A stretch of 64,000 nucleotides of DNA from Paenibacillus sp. Soil787. GTDB taxonomy: Bacteria; Bacillota; Bacilli; Paenibacillales; NBRC-103111. The DNA lies in contig NZ_LMSP01000001.1 of NCBI RefSeq assembly GCF_001429545.1, forward strand, positions 28,983 through 92,982, read 5' to 3'. Under the pieces are notes generated by a model. That model was not told the origin of the DNA. It saw only the letters and a program-made list of their open reading frames with translations, and searched no databases. The stretch's first letter is position 1. The number at the start of each line of letters is the position of its first letter. A program made the position numbers and the translations under genes. Positions 16,420-25,346 of this stretch are shown piece by piece.

Positions 16420-17136
16420 ATGGAACAAAGGCGTATTTATGAACAGGTTGGGGTTGCAATGACCTCAAGATCGTACGCAGAGTATGAGAAAATGTTTATT
16501 TTGCAGACGGATCATTTAATGGGTAAACGTGTCTTAGACGTTGCCGGCGGTGCATCTTCGTTCACGGCAGAAGCGCGGCAGTTAGGTATATTCTCAGAAG
16601 CGGCTGATCCTTTGTATGAGAAATCTGCTGAGGCGATTGCTGAGCATGGATTGCAAGAGATCGAGCTTGTTGCAGCCAAGATGGCTAAGTTGGTTGATGT
16701 GTATGATTGGACGTATTATGGTTCTGTTGCCAAACACAAAGCTGGACGCGTCAAGGGCCTAAAGCAGTTTGTAAATGATTTCTCGAGTAAAGATGCTGCT
16801 TCCAGGTATCATGCTGCTTGTCTTCCTTCACTTCCTTTTGAAGAAGCCAGTTTTGATCTCGTTTTATGCAGTCATTTTCTCTTTCTGTATGAGGAACAAT
16901 TCGACTATGCTTTTCATCAAGCTGCAGCCCAGGAACTGCTTCGTGTCTGTAAGCTCGGTGGCGAAGTGCGTATATATCCGTTATTGAATTTTCGGCAAGT
17001 CGAATATAGCAAGCTGTCAGAATTAATAAATGAGCTCACAAATGAAGGTTACTTGGTCCAAAAGCGGGAAGCGGGGCTGCCTTTTTTGCCAAATTCTCAT
17101 GAATATTTAAGCATAATTAAAGGCCCTTCTGCATAG
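16420..17136 (+). CDS. SAM-dependent methyltransferase, unknown substrate
   Basis: A 238-residue class I methyltransferase. The SAM motif I is VLDVAGGASSFTAEA near residue 36, and the acceptor-strand region is SFDLVLCSHFLFLY. The ATG at 16420 has AGAGGAG 8 nt upstream; the in-frame ATG at 16372 lacks one. The domain order fits small-molecule methylases more than nucleic-acid ones. No pathway context is available. Confidence 0.75.
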   Translation: MEQRRIYEQVGVAMTSRSYAEYEKMFILQTDHLMGKRVLDVAGGASSFTAEARQLGIFSEAADPLYEKSAEAIAEHGLQEIELVAAKMAKLVDVYDWTYYGSVAKHKAGRVKGLKQFVNDFSSKDAASRYHAACLPSLPFEEASFDLVLCSHFLFLYEEQFDYAFHQAAAQELLRVCKLGGEVRIYPLLNFRQVEYSKLSELINELTNEGYLVQKREAGLPFLPNSHEYLSIIKGPSA

Positions 17137-17189
17137 TGGAAAACGTTGGTACATCAACAAATATTAGCTTATCCACACTGTTTTTTTCG

Positions 17190-17218
17190 TTGATTTATCC
17201 CCTTGATAATGGTATAAT
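17190..17218 (+). promoter_or_regulatory. Sigma-A promoter of the cold shock gene
   Basis: TTGATT (17190-17195) and TATAAT (17213-17218) are separated by exactly 17 bp, and a short leader leads to AGGAGG at 17250-17255. Confidence 0.8.
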
Positions 17219-17263
17219 TTCCTTATTCGTCATAGATGGCGATATTTTTAGGAGGTTGTTCAT

Positions 17264-17461
17264 TTGAAGGGTACAGTTAAATGGTTTAACGCAGAAAAAG
17301 GCTACGGTTTCATTTCTGTTGATGGAGGCGACGATGTATTCGTTCACTTCTCCGCAATTCAGGGCGAAGGATTCAAAACATTAGAAGAAGGCCAATCCGT
17401 TGAGTTTGATATTACTCAAGGCAACCGTGGTCCTCAAGCAGCTAACGTCACCAAATTATAA
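17264..17461 (+). CDS. Cold shock protein (CspB/CspD type)
   Basis: A 65-residue single cold-shock domain. RNP1 (KGYGFI) and RNP2 (VFVHF) are intact, and the start [15 protein letters not shown] is typical. It binds single-stranded RNA and DNA and acts as an RNA chaperone. Translation starts at TTG, 8 nt after AGGAGG. A consensus promoter lies close upstream and a terminator follows, so it is monocistronic. Confidence 0.96.
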   Translation: MKGTVKWFNAEKGYGFISVDGGDDVFVHFSAIQGEGFKTLEEGQSVEFDITQGNRGPQAANVTKL

Positions 17462-17511
17462 GAAACTGGGACTTCCCACTTATAAATAGAGTGTCATAGC
17501 ACAAACAACAA

Positions 17512-17548
17512 AAGGCAGTGCCCGTATCCACTCGGGGCTGTCTTTTTT
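17512..17548 (+). terminator. Terminator of the cold shock gene
   Basis: AAGGCAG..CCCG pairs with CGGGGCTGTCTT, with G-U pairs and one bulge, followed by TTTTTTG. Confidence 0.7.
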
Positions 17549-17571
17549 GCGTTTTGACCGCTTTACAAGTG

Positions 17572-17615
17572 AAAAAAGCCTGTACACTTCCCAAGAGGAG
17601 ATGTACAGGCTTTTT
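17572..17615. terminator. Second, bidirectional terminator
   Basis: AAAAAAGCCTGTACA pairs with TGTACAGGCTTTTT around CTTCCCAAGAGGAGA. It backs up the csp terminator and may serve the minus-strand nitroreductase gene. Confidence 0.8.
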
Positions 17616-17662
17616 AACCGAGATATTCTTTGACCATCCAGAAACCGGCGTCATTGACGTGA

Positions 17663-17692
17663 GAGACGACGGAGTCGTTTTTCCTTGATCCT
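17663..17692 (+). repeat. Terminal fragment of dispersed element I
   Basis: GAGACGACGGAGTCGTTTTTCCTT matches the end of the element (GGACGACGGAGTCGTTTATCCTT). It lies just after the 3' end of the nitroreductase gene. Confidence 0.5.
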
Positions 17693-17693
17693 A

Positions 17694-18341
17694 TTAGTCG
17701 ATAATTTGAAGAATATCATCAATTTCTTTGCGTGCGAGTTTGCCTGGGCGATCCTTCGGATAACCTAGGGCGATAACCATATTAATCTGACATTCTTCCG
17801 GAATGTCCAGATAAGCTCGAATCTCATCTTGGGCAAGCAGCACCGGGCCCGTCATCGGGCAGGTTGCCAAGCCTCTAGCGTGCGCTGCGAGCATCAGGTT
17901 CTGAGAGGCTAAGCAGGAGCTTTTAATGCCTTCTTCGGCCCATACGTTGTCTTCGACGAGCTGAATCGGATCAAAAATGCGATCACGGAACTTTGATTCA
18001 TAAGGGGTTGCTAAGCAAATGATAAGAACGGGAGCATCGGAGAATGCTGTAGCATAGGGACCGAATGACTTCACCAATAAGCGGGCTTCACGTGAAAGAC
18101 CCTTTTCCTCGGCAGCCGCCGCACGGAGATGGAGTTGGTCCCAGGTCAATTGTTCGATATGTTTGATTTTCTCTGTATTTCTTATCGCAATAAACTTCCA
18201 GGTTTGGGAATTCGTATCGCTGGGTGCATATCTGGCGCAGTCGATAATTTCACGAATATCTTCCGTAGCAACTTCTTGCTCTGTAAAGTTTCGAACACTG
18301 CGGCGTTCGAGTACAATCGTCTTAAAATCTTCATAATTCAT
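17694..18341 (-). CDS. Nitroreductase family flavoprotein
   Basis: A 215-residue FMN-dependent nitroreductase-fold protein. FMN-binding features include RRSVRNFTEQ near the start, the APSDTNSQTWKF loop and the late GLATCPMTGPV and IALGYPKD segments. Such enzymes reduce nitro groups, quinones or flavins with NAD(P)H; the physiological substrate is unknown. Frame opens at TTG 18350, but ATG 18341 fits homologues. It is followed by the MacAB-like operon on the same strand but separated by about 85 nt. Confidence 0.87.
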   Translation of the reverse strand: MNYEDFKTIVLERRSVRNFTEQEVATEDIREIIDCARYAPSDTNSQTWKFIAIRNTEKIKHIEQLTWDQLHLRAAAAEEKGLSREARLLVKSFGPYATAFSDAPVLIICLATPYESKFRDRIFDPIQLVEDNVWAEEGIKSSCLASQNLMLAAHARGLATCPMTGPVLLAQDEIRAYLDIPEECQINMVIALGYPKDRPGKLARKEIDDILQIID

Positions 18342-18426
18342 AAAAAACAACTACCTGCCTTTGCTGCTTAAAATGTGCATATTTTATTACTTGGTACTAA
18401 ATCTTTATCTTATTATAAAGGAGTTG

Positions 18427-19527
18427 CTATTGCAGCACAACCGTGTCGCCTTCATTCAACCCTTTTAGCACCTCGGTTTTCTCTGGTGTTTCCAACCCAA
18501 TCTCAATTTCACGGCGTTCTACACCTTGAGGAGTCTGCAGCATCACGTAATAGACTTCTTTCTCATGCAGTACTGCTAGCGTAGGTACGACAATGGTTTG
18601 TTGCTTTTTATCTGTTTCTATTGTTCCTGAGAGGCTGAGACCGGCTATTAGCTGCTCATTTGGTTCTAAAGAAATGGTAACTTCGAATTGGGCTGAACTA
18701 GTGCCTTGCTCCGTGCCAGACTTGGCAAATTTGGATACTTTTTCAACCTTGCCTTGAAGCTTTTTCTGTTTGAGTGCATCTACTTTTACTTGTACGAGCA
18801 TATCTGGCTTAATTCGAAATACATCAAATTCACCAACCGTGCAAACCAACTGTAATTTCGTCAAATCTACGATTTTACCGATACGTACGCTTTCCTCGAC
18901 AGATTTTGGAATTTTGGAGGAGTCTTCGAATAAGAAGATGCCATTCTCAGGCGCAACGAAGGAAGCTTGTTCGACTTTCTCTTGTTTCTTAGCCAATTGC
19001 AATTGAATGGATTGATCATTAACCGCATTCAACTGCTCTTGAATTTTACGTCCTTCTGACGCGGCAAAGCGCTGGCGGGCATCATCTTCACTAATAGCAC
19101 CTGCTACACTACCAGTATCCCCCCCAGGTCCAGAAGCTTTGAAATTGGCAAGGTCGGCTTCCAACTTTTGTTTCTTCAAGTTAGATTGCAGGGCAGCAAT
19201 TTCACTTCTTAGCGGTGTGGCATCAAGCTCAAACAACGGCTGTCCCTTTTTTACTTGAGCCCCGTCTGTTATGTGCCAAGCTTTTATTTCGCTGCTGAAG
19301 GGTGCGTAAACGCGCGTCTCCTTCTCATAGGAAGACTTCCCTTTTACTTCAATGCTATTTACCAAATCTTCTTTGGTAACTTTGAATTGCAGGGCATTGA
19401 ACGCAGCACTTGCATCGGCATTTTTTGTGTTCTTTTGATTAGGATGGCTTGATATGTATAGAAAGCTGCTAATGCCGCAGACAATGATTGCCGTTAGAAT
19501 GAGCATCCATGTTTTCTTTTTCCTCAT
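18427..19527 (-). CDS. Efflux adaptor (HlyD/MacA-like membrane fusion protein)
   Basis: A 366-residue periplasmic-adaptor-type protein. One N-terminal anchor helix (WMLILTAIIVCGISSFLYI) is followed by a lipoyl/barrel-sandwich half (ITDGAQVKKGQPLFELD), a coiled-coil hairpin (about 100-180), the returning lipoyl half and a C-terminal beta barrel. It would link the ABC permease encoded just upstream to extracytoplasmic partners. ATG 19527 has AGGAG at 10 nt. Order ATPase, permease, adaptor on one transcript resembles the YknXYZ and MacAB systems. Confidence 0.87.
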   Translation of the reverse strand: MRKKKTWMLILTAIIVCGISSFLYISSHPNQKNTKNADASAAFNALQFKVTKEDLVNSIEVKGKSSYEKETRVYAPFSSEIKAWHITDGAQVKKGQPLFELDATPLRSEIAALQSNLKKQKLEADLANFKASGPGGDTGSVAGAISEDDARQRFAASEGRKIQEQLNAVNDQSIQLQLAKKQEKVEQASFVAPENGIFLFEDSSKIPKSVEESVRIGKIVDLTKLQLVCTVGEFDVFRIKPDMLVQVKVDALKQKKLQGKVEKVSKFAKSGTEQGTSSAQFEVTISLEPNEQLIAGLSLSGTIETDKKQQTIVVPTLAVLHEKEVYYVMLQTPQGVERREIEIGLETPEKTEVLKGLNEGDTVVLQ

Positions 19528-19540
19528 GCTAAACAATCTC

Positions 19541-20890
19541 CTATTCTCGTTTAATTGCTGTTAGTGCATCGGTTCTAGAAGCTTTAACTGCCGGGTATAA
19601 ACCCGAAAGAACGCCTGTCATAATCGCAAAAAACATACCGACAGGAAGAATCCATAAGCTTATAAATAAGATTTCCACGGGATCCCCTCTATTGGAACCA
19701 AATCGGATAATGATCAAATTAATTCCCCAAATGACCCAATAAGAAAGCAAAATACCTACAAAGCCACCCAGCATGCCTAGAAGTGAAGATTCAACGATAA
19801 ACATATTGCGGATTTGTTTCAAATTTGCGCCAAGTACTTTCATGATTCCGATCTGTCGCCTGCGCTGATGAGTGGACATTGTCATCGCGACCACGATGGA
19901 AATGGAAGCTACGAAGAGAACAAAAAGGCCAACACCGGTGAGCAGTAATCTAACAATGGCGAACTCGCCTTTCATGCGATCTTCTTGATACAAATTAGTC
20001 TGCGTTGTGAGTTGTAGCTTTTTAATCATTTCATCTACTTGTTTCACATTCATACTACTATCTACTTTGACCCTAACTTCTGAATATTGAACATGTCTAT
20101 TCGTTGAGGACTTGTTTTGGGCTTGTAGGATTATGAGACCTGTTTCAGGGGATACATAAGCGGTCTTGTTCCCTTGCAGCATGGATTCTGGCAATCCATC
20201 AGGCTTCTTCAGTACGCCAATGACGCGAACTGTCAACTCATTTGGTTGGATGGTGTTCGTCCCTGATTGGTTACCTGGCTGCTCTTGGTTATTATTCGTT
20301 TTTAGTAAGATTTGCTTTTGATATAGGGGGTAAGGAATAGCACCCATTTGACGGTAGGTTTCGGACTGTTCCTTGCTAGGATTTTGCTGCATAAGTTTAT
20401 TACGTACTTCCTGCGTCTTTACATCCAAGACACCAAGTGTAGCCCCATAATTGAGAACGATATTATTGACCTGATCACTTGCCCCGCCCTGTTGGAACTT
20501 GGAGTCGAAGTCTTCTAAAGTACTCAACTCTGTTGCCTTGAGATTAAGGTAGCTTTGTTTGCCATCATCGACAGTGAAGCTGAACTGTCCTAAATCTTGA
20601 AAACTCGCAACCGATTTAACATGAGGAAAGGTACGAATGAGATCGAGCTTACTTGACGTAACTTTAGAAGGACTGTTAGGATCGCTGTTTTGGTCAACGA
20701 TTGTGATTTCATCGGTTTTGAGATAGAAGCTCATTTGCTTCTGACTGTAGTGTTGAATTGATTCGCCAAAGCCAAGAGCAACCATGATGGAAGCCGAGCC
20801 AATGGCAATTCCGACGGTACAAAGCGCTGTCACAACCTTGCGTCGCTGCAGTTGGTCCCAGCCAAGACGAAGGTAATCCTTAAGTTTCAT
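19541..20890 (-). CDS. ABC transporter permease (MacB/FtsX type)
   Basis: A 449-residue permease with one N-terminal helix, a large extracytoplasmic MacB-PCD domain (about 45-325) and three C-terminal helices. The C-terminus carries the type VII signature GLYPAVKASRTDALTAIK. Its ATG overlaps the ATPase stop by 4 nt (ATGA), which shows translational coupling. It works as a mechanotransmission exporter with the adaptor that follows; typical clients are peptides, antibiotics or lipoproteins. Confidence 0.9.
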   Translation of the reverse strand: MKLKDYLRLGWDQLQRRKVVTALCTVGIAIGSASIMVALGFGESIQHYSQKQMSFYLKTDEITIVDQNSDPNSPSKVTSSKLDLIRTFPHVKSVASFQDLGQFSFTVDDGKQSYLNLKATELSTLEDFDSKFQQGGASDQVNNIVLNYGATLGVLDVKTQEVRNKLMQQNPSKEQSETYRQMGAIPYPLYQKQILLKTNNNQEQPGNQSGTNTIQPNELTVRVIGVLKKPDGLPESMLQGNKTAYVSPETGLIILQAQNKSSTNRHVQYSEVRVKVDSSMNVKQVDEMIKKLQLTTQTNLYQEDRMKGEFAIVRLLLTGVGLFVLFVASISIVVAMTMSTHQRRRQIGIMKVLGANLKQIRNMFIVESSLLGMLGGFVGILLSYWVIWGINLIIIRFGSNRGDPVEILFISLWILPVGMFFAIMTGVLSGLYPAVKASRTDALTAIKRE

Positions 20891-21576
20891 CCGGCTTCAC
20901 CTTCCTGCTCATTTCCTTCCAGCAAATAACCATCGCGAAGCTGCAAAATGCGCTGCGTTCTGCGTGCAACTTCATGCTCATGGGTAACAATAACGAACGT
21001 AATGCCATTCTTGTTCAAGTCAATGAGTAGATCGATGATCTCTTTCTCTGTCTTCGTATCCAGATTACCTGTTGGTTCGTCGGCAAAGACGATAGCGGGA
21101 TTCGTTATCAAGGAGCGGGCAATACTGACACGTTGTTGTTGTCCCCCAGATAACTGTGACGGAAACATATCTGACTTGTCGCCTATGCCTACTTGATTTA
21201 AGAGAGCCATCGCTCTTTGTTTACGATCTTGACTTGCGACACTTTGGAATACGAGTGGCAGTTCTACATTCTCGTGAACGGTTAAATGTGGTATTAATTC
21301 ATAAGATTGGAAGATGAATCCGATGTGAGTCCGCCGAAATTCCGCCAAGCGGTTTTCGCTCATTTTCTCAATAGCCTGTCCTGCGATTAAAATACTTCCA
21401 CGGGTGGGCTTCATTAGGCCTGCCATCAAATTTAGCAGTGTTGATTTCCCTGAGCCTGAACTTCCGAGCAGAGCAACCATTTCTCCTTGCTCTACTCGGA
21501 AATTAAGCTCATGAAGAACGGGCGTTTCTTCTTGGCCTGTGCGGAAGCTGTGAGATAACCGTTCAATGGCTAACAC
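20887..21576 (-). CDS. ABC transporter ATPase (MacB/LolD type)
   Basis: A 229-residue ABC ATPase. Walker A is GSSGSGKSTLL near residue 37, the signature is LSGGQQQRVSIARSL, and Walker B is IVFADEPTGNLD. The downstream H-loop is FVIVTHEHEVA. The NLDTKTEKE stretch is typical of the LolD/MacB branch. It is the first gene of a three-gene exporter operon (ATPase, permease, adaptor). Confidence 0.93.
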   Translation of the reverse strand: MLAIERLSHSFRTGQEETPVLHELNFRVEQGEMVALLGSSGSGKSTLLNLMAGLMKPTRGSILIAGQAIEKMSENRLAEFRRTHIGFIFQSYELIPHLTVHENVELPLVFQSVASQDRKQRAMALLNQVGIGDKSDMFPSQLSGGQQQRVSIARSLITNPAIVFADEPTGNLDTKTEKEIIDLLIDLNKNGITFVIVTHEHEVARRTQRILQLRDGYLLEGNEQEGEAG

Positions 21577-21601
21577 GTGATCATCCCTTTCATTTTAAAA
21601 C

Positions 21602-22786
21602 TTATCGACCACTTGGCATGCTTTCACTTTCATCGTTTTGAAAAATATGCGTGCCCAGAAAACCAATAGCCGCGACGATCGATAGGCAAGCTGCAATGAC
21701 ATAGACTGTGCTTCCACCAGCTAAATCAAAAATCCAACCGCCCAGCGTGCCGCTAATTAGTCCTGCAATACTTGACCATGCCACAGCGAAGATGGCTTGC
21801 CCAGAGGAGCGATATTCATCAGGAATAATTTGGCTAATATAGCGATTAGCCGTGAATAAGAAGATGCCGAATGTTAAACTGTGCAACAATTGAACCCCAA
21901 TTACCCAAGTAGGATCTTGAATTGAACCCATAATGAAGAAACGTACGGCATATATGATTCCGGCAAAGGCAAGCAGGGGTAATTCTTTGAATCTATGTCC
22001 ATGCTTGCTCAGAAAGAAAAACACGGGTATTTCACTAAGCGCTGAGGTCATCCAAGCATAGCCAATCAGGGAATCAGATGCCCCAAGCTGGCGCATGTAC
22101 AGGGCTAGGAATCCATCGTTGAAACGATGAGAAACGGACATAATGATAACTAACACTAAAAACCAAATGAACTTCTTGGAGCGAATGATATCGAGCATGC
22201 CCCCGAATGCCATCTTTTTGCCACCTTGACGGGCATCTTTTAGCAAAAAGATAATGACTAACGTGCAGCTAATCGTAAGTAGGCATAGTATCGGTGTGAG
22301 CCCTGTACCGTAATATCTAAGAATTAACCCAAAACCTCCGGCAGATACGGCGAAACCGATGGACCCCCAGACGCGGAAGGAGGCATAGCTCTTACCGCTT
22401 TCTCGAATACTTAGCATTAACTGGCTGTCATTCAATGAATTTACGGGCTGCTGGAAAAAGAAAAACATCGCTAAGCATATGTACAGCAGGGAGAACCAAC
22501 CCGCAGTAAATACCAAGATGGCAGTGATCAGCTGCCCAATAATCAGAATGATCATGATTTTCTTAACCGTTTGGAAGCGATCACTAAGGAATCCCCACAG
22601 CAAGTTGGTCGCTATCCCAATCAGGGGTCCAATGGCATACAACAAACCGATTTGAAGCTTGGAATATCCTTTGTAATCAAAGTAAAGCGGGAAAAAAGTA
22701 ACGACAATCCCCATCGTCATAAAAAAGGAGAACGTGAACAATTTGAGTAGATGGTCTTGTGGCTTTGTAGGTATAGACGTTTTCAT
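21602..22786 (-). CDS. MFS transporter (MFS_1-like / PPP family)
   Basis: A 394-residue 12-helix transporter of the 3-phenylpropionate-permease-like branch. It is paralogous to the protein at 31363: compare HRFNDGFLALYMRQLGASDS with HRMNDALLGLYLNKLGATDS, and both keep EIPVF. Substrate unknown. It begins about 22 nt after the MATE-like gene on the same strand, so the two probably share a transcript. Confidence 0.82.
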   Translation of the reverse strand: MKTSIPTKPQDHLLKLFTFSFFMTMGIVVTFFPLYFDYKGYSKLQIGLLYAIGPLIGIATNLLWGFLSDRFQTVKKIMIILIIGQLITAILVFTAGWFSLLYICLAMFFFFQQPVNSLNDSQLMLSIRESGKSYASFRVWGSIGFAVSAGGFGLILRYYGTGLTPILCLLTISCTLVIIFLLKDARQGGKKMAFGGMLDIIRSKKFIWFLVLVIIMSVSHRFNDGFLALYMRQLGASDSLIGYAWMTSALSEIPVFFFLSKHGHRFKELPLLAFAGIIYAVRFFIMGSIQDPTWVIGVQLLHSLTFGIFLFTANRYISQIIPDEYRSSGQAIFAVAWSSIAGLISGTLGGWIFDLAGGSTVYVIAACLSIVAAIGFLGTHIFQNDESESMPSGR

Positions 22787-22808
22787 CAGTAGTTATCACT
22801 CGATTTCT

Positions 22809-24143
22809 TTACAAATTTTCTGTAGAAAAATTCGTTGGTCCATTTTCGGATGTTCGTTTGAGTACAAAGAGTACGACGAGAAGCTCAGCCAGCATACCAA
22901 CAGATTGCGCGAGAGCACCGATCAAGCCATTCCAACCGGGTACATTGGAAATCGCGATGAATAAGGTTAACACGGTTACGATAGCATTCGCTGTTTGAGA
23001 GAAAACCATGATTTTCGTTTGGCCTCTTAGCATAATAATACCGTTCGTGTAATCCAACCACGGGAATACAATCGTCATAATCATAAATACACGCATGGCA
23101 AGTAAGCTTGCATGCATCAGTTCAGAATTAACACCCATGACATGTGTCATAAACCAAGGCCCCAGAGCTGTATAGGCAAGAATGGCGATGAGTGCTCCTG
23201 GAATAAAGCTAAGAACGATTACGAAACGGACGACGGTTCTGGCATCTTTGCGATAGAAATTCAAAACAATTTGATGAATGTAAGAAAAGAAGCTCAACAC
23301 CAATTGAGTCAAAGAACCGGCAATCGCATAAGAGGAGATCGCTAAATGAATATGCGTTGTTTTTCCAAGTATGGCATTTATAGAGGGTCCAATAACGACG
23401 GCAATGATCGAAGAATACAGAAGGGGCTTATAGAAGCTGAAAATTTGTTGTCTGGTTTCAATCGGATGATTAGGCGCTTTCTCTGGAATGACGGTTCGAA
23501 GTAAGCTAGTTCCTTCCCATACAGCAACCATAGCTTCAATCATCATTCCCACTAAGAAAATAATGGCCCCAACACGGCCGCTAGAAACATTATTTGTCGT
23601 AATAAAATATAACGATAACAAATACATAGCGATGATTCGCACACACATACCAATCGTCAACCATTTGGTCCGCATATTAAAAATAATGATACCGTGAAAT
23701 AAGCACCGCAGTCCTGAGAAAATGCTTACGTACATCAAGATGCGATATACACTAAGTGTTGTGTCTAATAGCTCACGTTCAACTCCAAAAAAATAAAGAA
23801 ATACCCATTCACCAACAGGCGTATAACATAAAATGAGACCAATTAGGATGATACACGCGAAAACATATGTACTGACTGCTGCCATGGCTCGAAATGAGAT
23901 GCGGTCTCTTACAAGAGCGGAGCAAGCTTGCCGCAGCAAAACAACAGGTTTTTCGGTTAGGCCAAGTAAGCTTAAAGGCAGCGCATAGCTGGCAATGACC
24001 ACTTCCGGATTATCGGCCCTGGCCAAGGTGCTGTTAATAATAACATGCGAGAGGGTAACTAGTGTTGCAGAAAGGCCTAGGGGGAGGAAAAAGGAGATGA
24101 GCTGCTTCCATGTGATGTTTTCTTTTACTGTCTTAGCGGTCAT
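22809..24143 (-). CDS. MATE/MOP-superfamily-like multidrug or lipid transporter
   Basis: A 444-residue protein with about 12 hydrophobic segments in two similar halves, consistent with the MOP flippase superfamily (MATE, and the ANKH-like branch). The start reads KQLISFFLPLGLSATLVTLSH, followed by the SYALPLSLLGLTEKPV loop. The exact subfamily is uncertain. It heads the minus-strand pair with the MFS gene and is divergent from the unknown-gene/YtpB operon, sharing a 227-bp intergenic region. Confidence 0.65.
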   Translation of the reverse strand: MTAKTVKENITWKQLISFFLPLGLSATLVTLSHVIINSTLARADNPEVVIASYALPLSLLGLTEKPVVLLRQACSALVRDRISFRAMAAVSTYVFACIILIGLILCYTPVGEWVFLYFFGVERELLDTTLSVYRILMYVSIFSGLRCLFHGIIIFNMRTKWLTIGMCVRIIAMYLLSLYFITTNNVSSGRVGAIIFLVGMMIEAMVAVWEGTSLLRTVIPEKAPNHPIETRQQIFSFYKPLLYSSIIAVVIGPSINAILGKTTHIHLAISSYAIAGSLTQLVLSFFSYIHQIVLNFYRKDARTVVRFVIVLSFIPGALIAILAYTALGPWFMTHVMGVNSELMHASLLAMRVFMIMTIVFPWLDYTNGIIMLRGQTKIMVFSQTANAIVTVLTLFIAISNVPGWNGLIGALAQSVGMLAELLVVLFVLKRTSENGPTNFSTENL

Positions 24144-24370
24144 CCAAATCGCACTCCTTCGAGTTTTGCTTTAGCAAAACAAGCTTCGTAAGATTAACTT
24201 TTACTAAAAATCCCCTTTTAAAAACGTTATTTAAGTATACCAGAAAATGAAATCAGGTTGACATACAATTTTAACTGGAAACCCAAGGTTTGAAGTGATA
24301 CATTTAAAGGTAGAATGTTTCTTGAATAAGTCGCAGCCGGTTTTTACTGCAAGGAGGTTTAACAGAAAGA

Positions 24371-24685
24371 ATGAGCTGCTATTTCCAGTATGATGCTAGA
24401 CTCGGAATTGAGATTCCCGTGTTAGAAGTAGAGTGGGATTCCTATCCGTCCAGTGTGCGAGTTGATATTTTATTACATTGGGAACAAATTCGCGGTGCAA
24501 TACCTGACCGTATTATGAAGCTAGAGACGACGATTATTTACAAACAGAATCTGCTGGACAAGGAAGACGATTTTCCCACATCATGCCGTTTGAATTCCGA
24601 AATTGCGGACTTAGCTTCTATCATAAATGATCTTCATCTTTGGTTCCGGGCAAATCAGGAATTGGAATCGAAAACCCACCAATAA
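24371..24685 (+). CDS. Unknown 104-residue protein, first gene of the ytpB-linked run
   Basis: I do not recognise the family. The protein is acidic and soluble, begins with a Cys (MSCYFQYDARLG) and has a predicted helical C-terminal half (RLNSEIADLASIINDLHLWF). AAGGAGG lies about 13 nt before the ATG, a long spacing. The next gene starts 28 nt downstream, so it is probably the first gene of an operon running to ytpB. Confidence 0.7.
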   Translation: MSCYFQYDARLGIEIPVLEVEWDSYPSSVRVDILLHWEQIRGAIPDRIMKLETTIIYKQNLLDKEDDFPTSCRLNSEIADLASIINDLHLWFRANQELESKTHQ

Positions 24686-24713
24686 TGGTTGTCAATGAAG
24701 GGAGAATGACTGC

Positions 24714-25346
24714 ATGCATAGCAATAAGGATGGGGATAACTGGCTGGAAGCTATTGCAAAGCCGCTCTTGGAGCATCTGCCTGCTTTATATCCGATTGAA
24801 GAATGGGATGGAAGCATGGATGCACGCATTGAAGCGCTTGTCCCAGCAATGATGACCCAAGGCAGTCCGGGGCAAGAGTCTTATGGAATGGCGATTAAAG
24901 CGGGTCTTTTTTTACTGAATGAGAGTTTAGATAAATCCCATGATATTGCCCAGGAAATCACGAATGCAACAGGCAGCTACTGGCATGCACTGATGCATCG
25001 GATGGAGGGGGACTACAGCAATGCGAAGTATTGGTTCAACGATGTCGGTCATCATCCTATTTTCTCTAACTTACTACAATGTGTAAGTGAATATTTGACA
25101 GTAAAGGACTTGGCGGATTTGGACAATGAAGCCCTTCGTCAGAAGCTTGAAGTGCTTATTACTTCTCCGGAATGGATTCCTTGTGTATTCATCGATATCG
25201 TAGAGTTACAAGTATCCTTGGTTCAAAATCCTATTGTTGATCAATGGTTGCGGCATATTCAACGATATGAAATGCAGTTATTGTTGCAGTATTGCTATGA
25301 ACAAAGTTGTGGAGGAAGTTTGCTTGAAGCAATTGGACAGAAGTAG
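24714..25346 (+). CDS. Unknown 210-residue protein coupled to ytpB
   Basis: A soluble, mostly helical protein. The central MHRMEGDYSNAKYWFNDVG segment, rich in His, Trp and Tyr, looks like a conserved functional core, but I cannot assign a family with certainty. GGGAG lies 9 nt before the ATG. Its 3' end overlaps the YtpB start by 23 nt, so the two products are likely made together. Confidence 0.75.
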   Translation: MHSNKDGDNWLEAIAKPLLEHLPALYPIEEWDGSMDARIEALVPAMMTQGSPGQESYGMAIKAGLFLLNESLDKSHDIAQEITNATGSYWHALMHRMEGDYSNAKYWFNDVGHHPIFSNLLQCVSEYLTVKDLADLDNEALRQKLEVLITSPEWIPCVFIDIVELQVSLVQNPIVDQWLRHIQRYEMQLLLQYCYEQSCGGSLLEAIGQK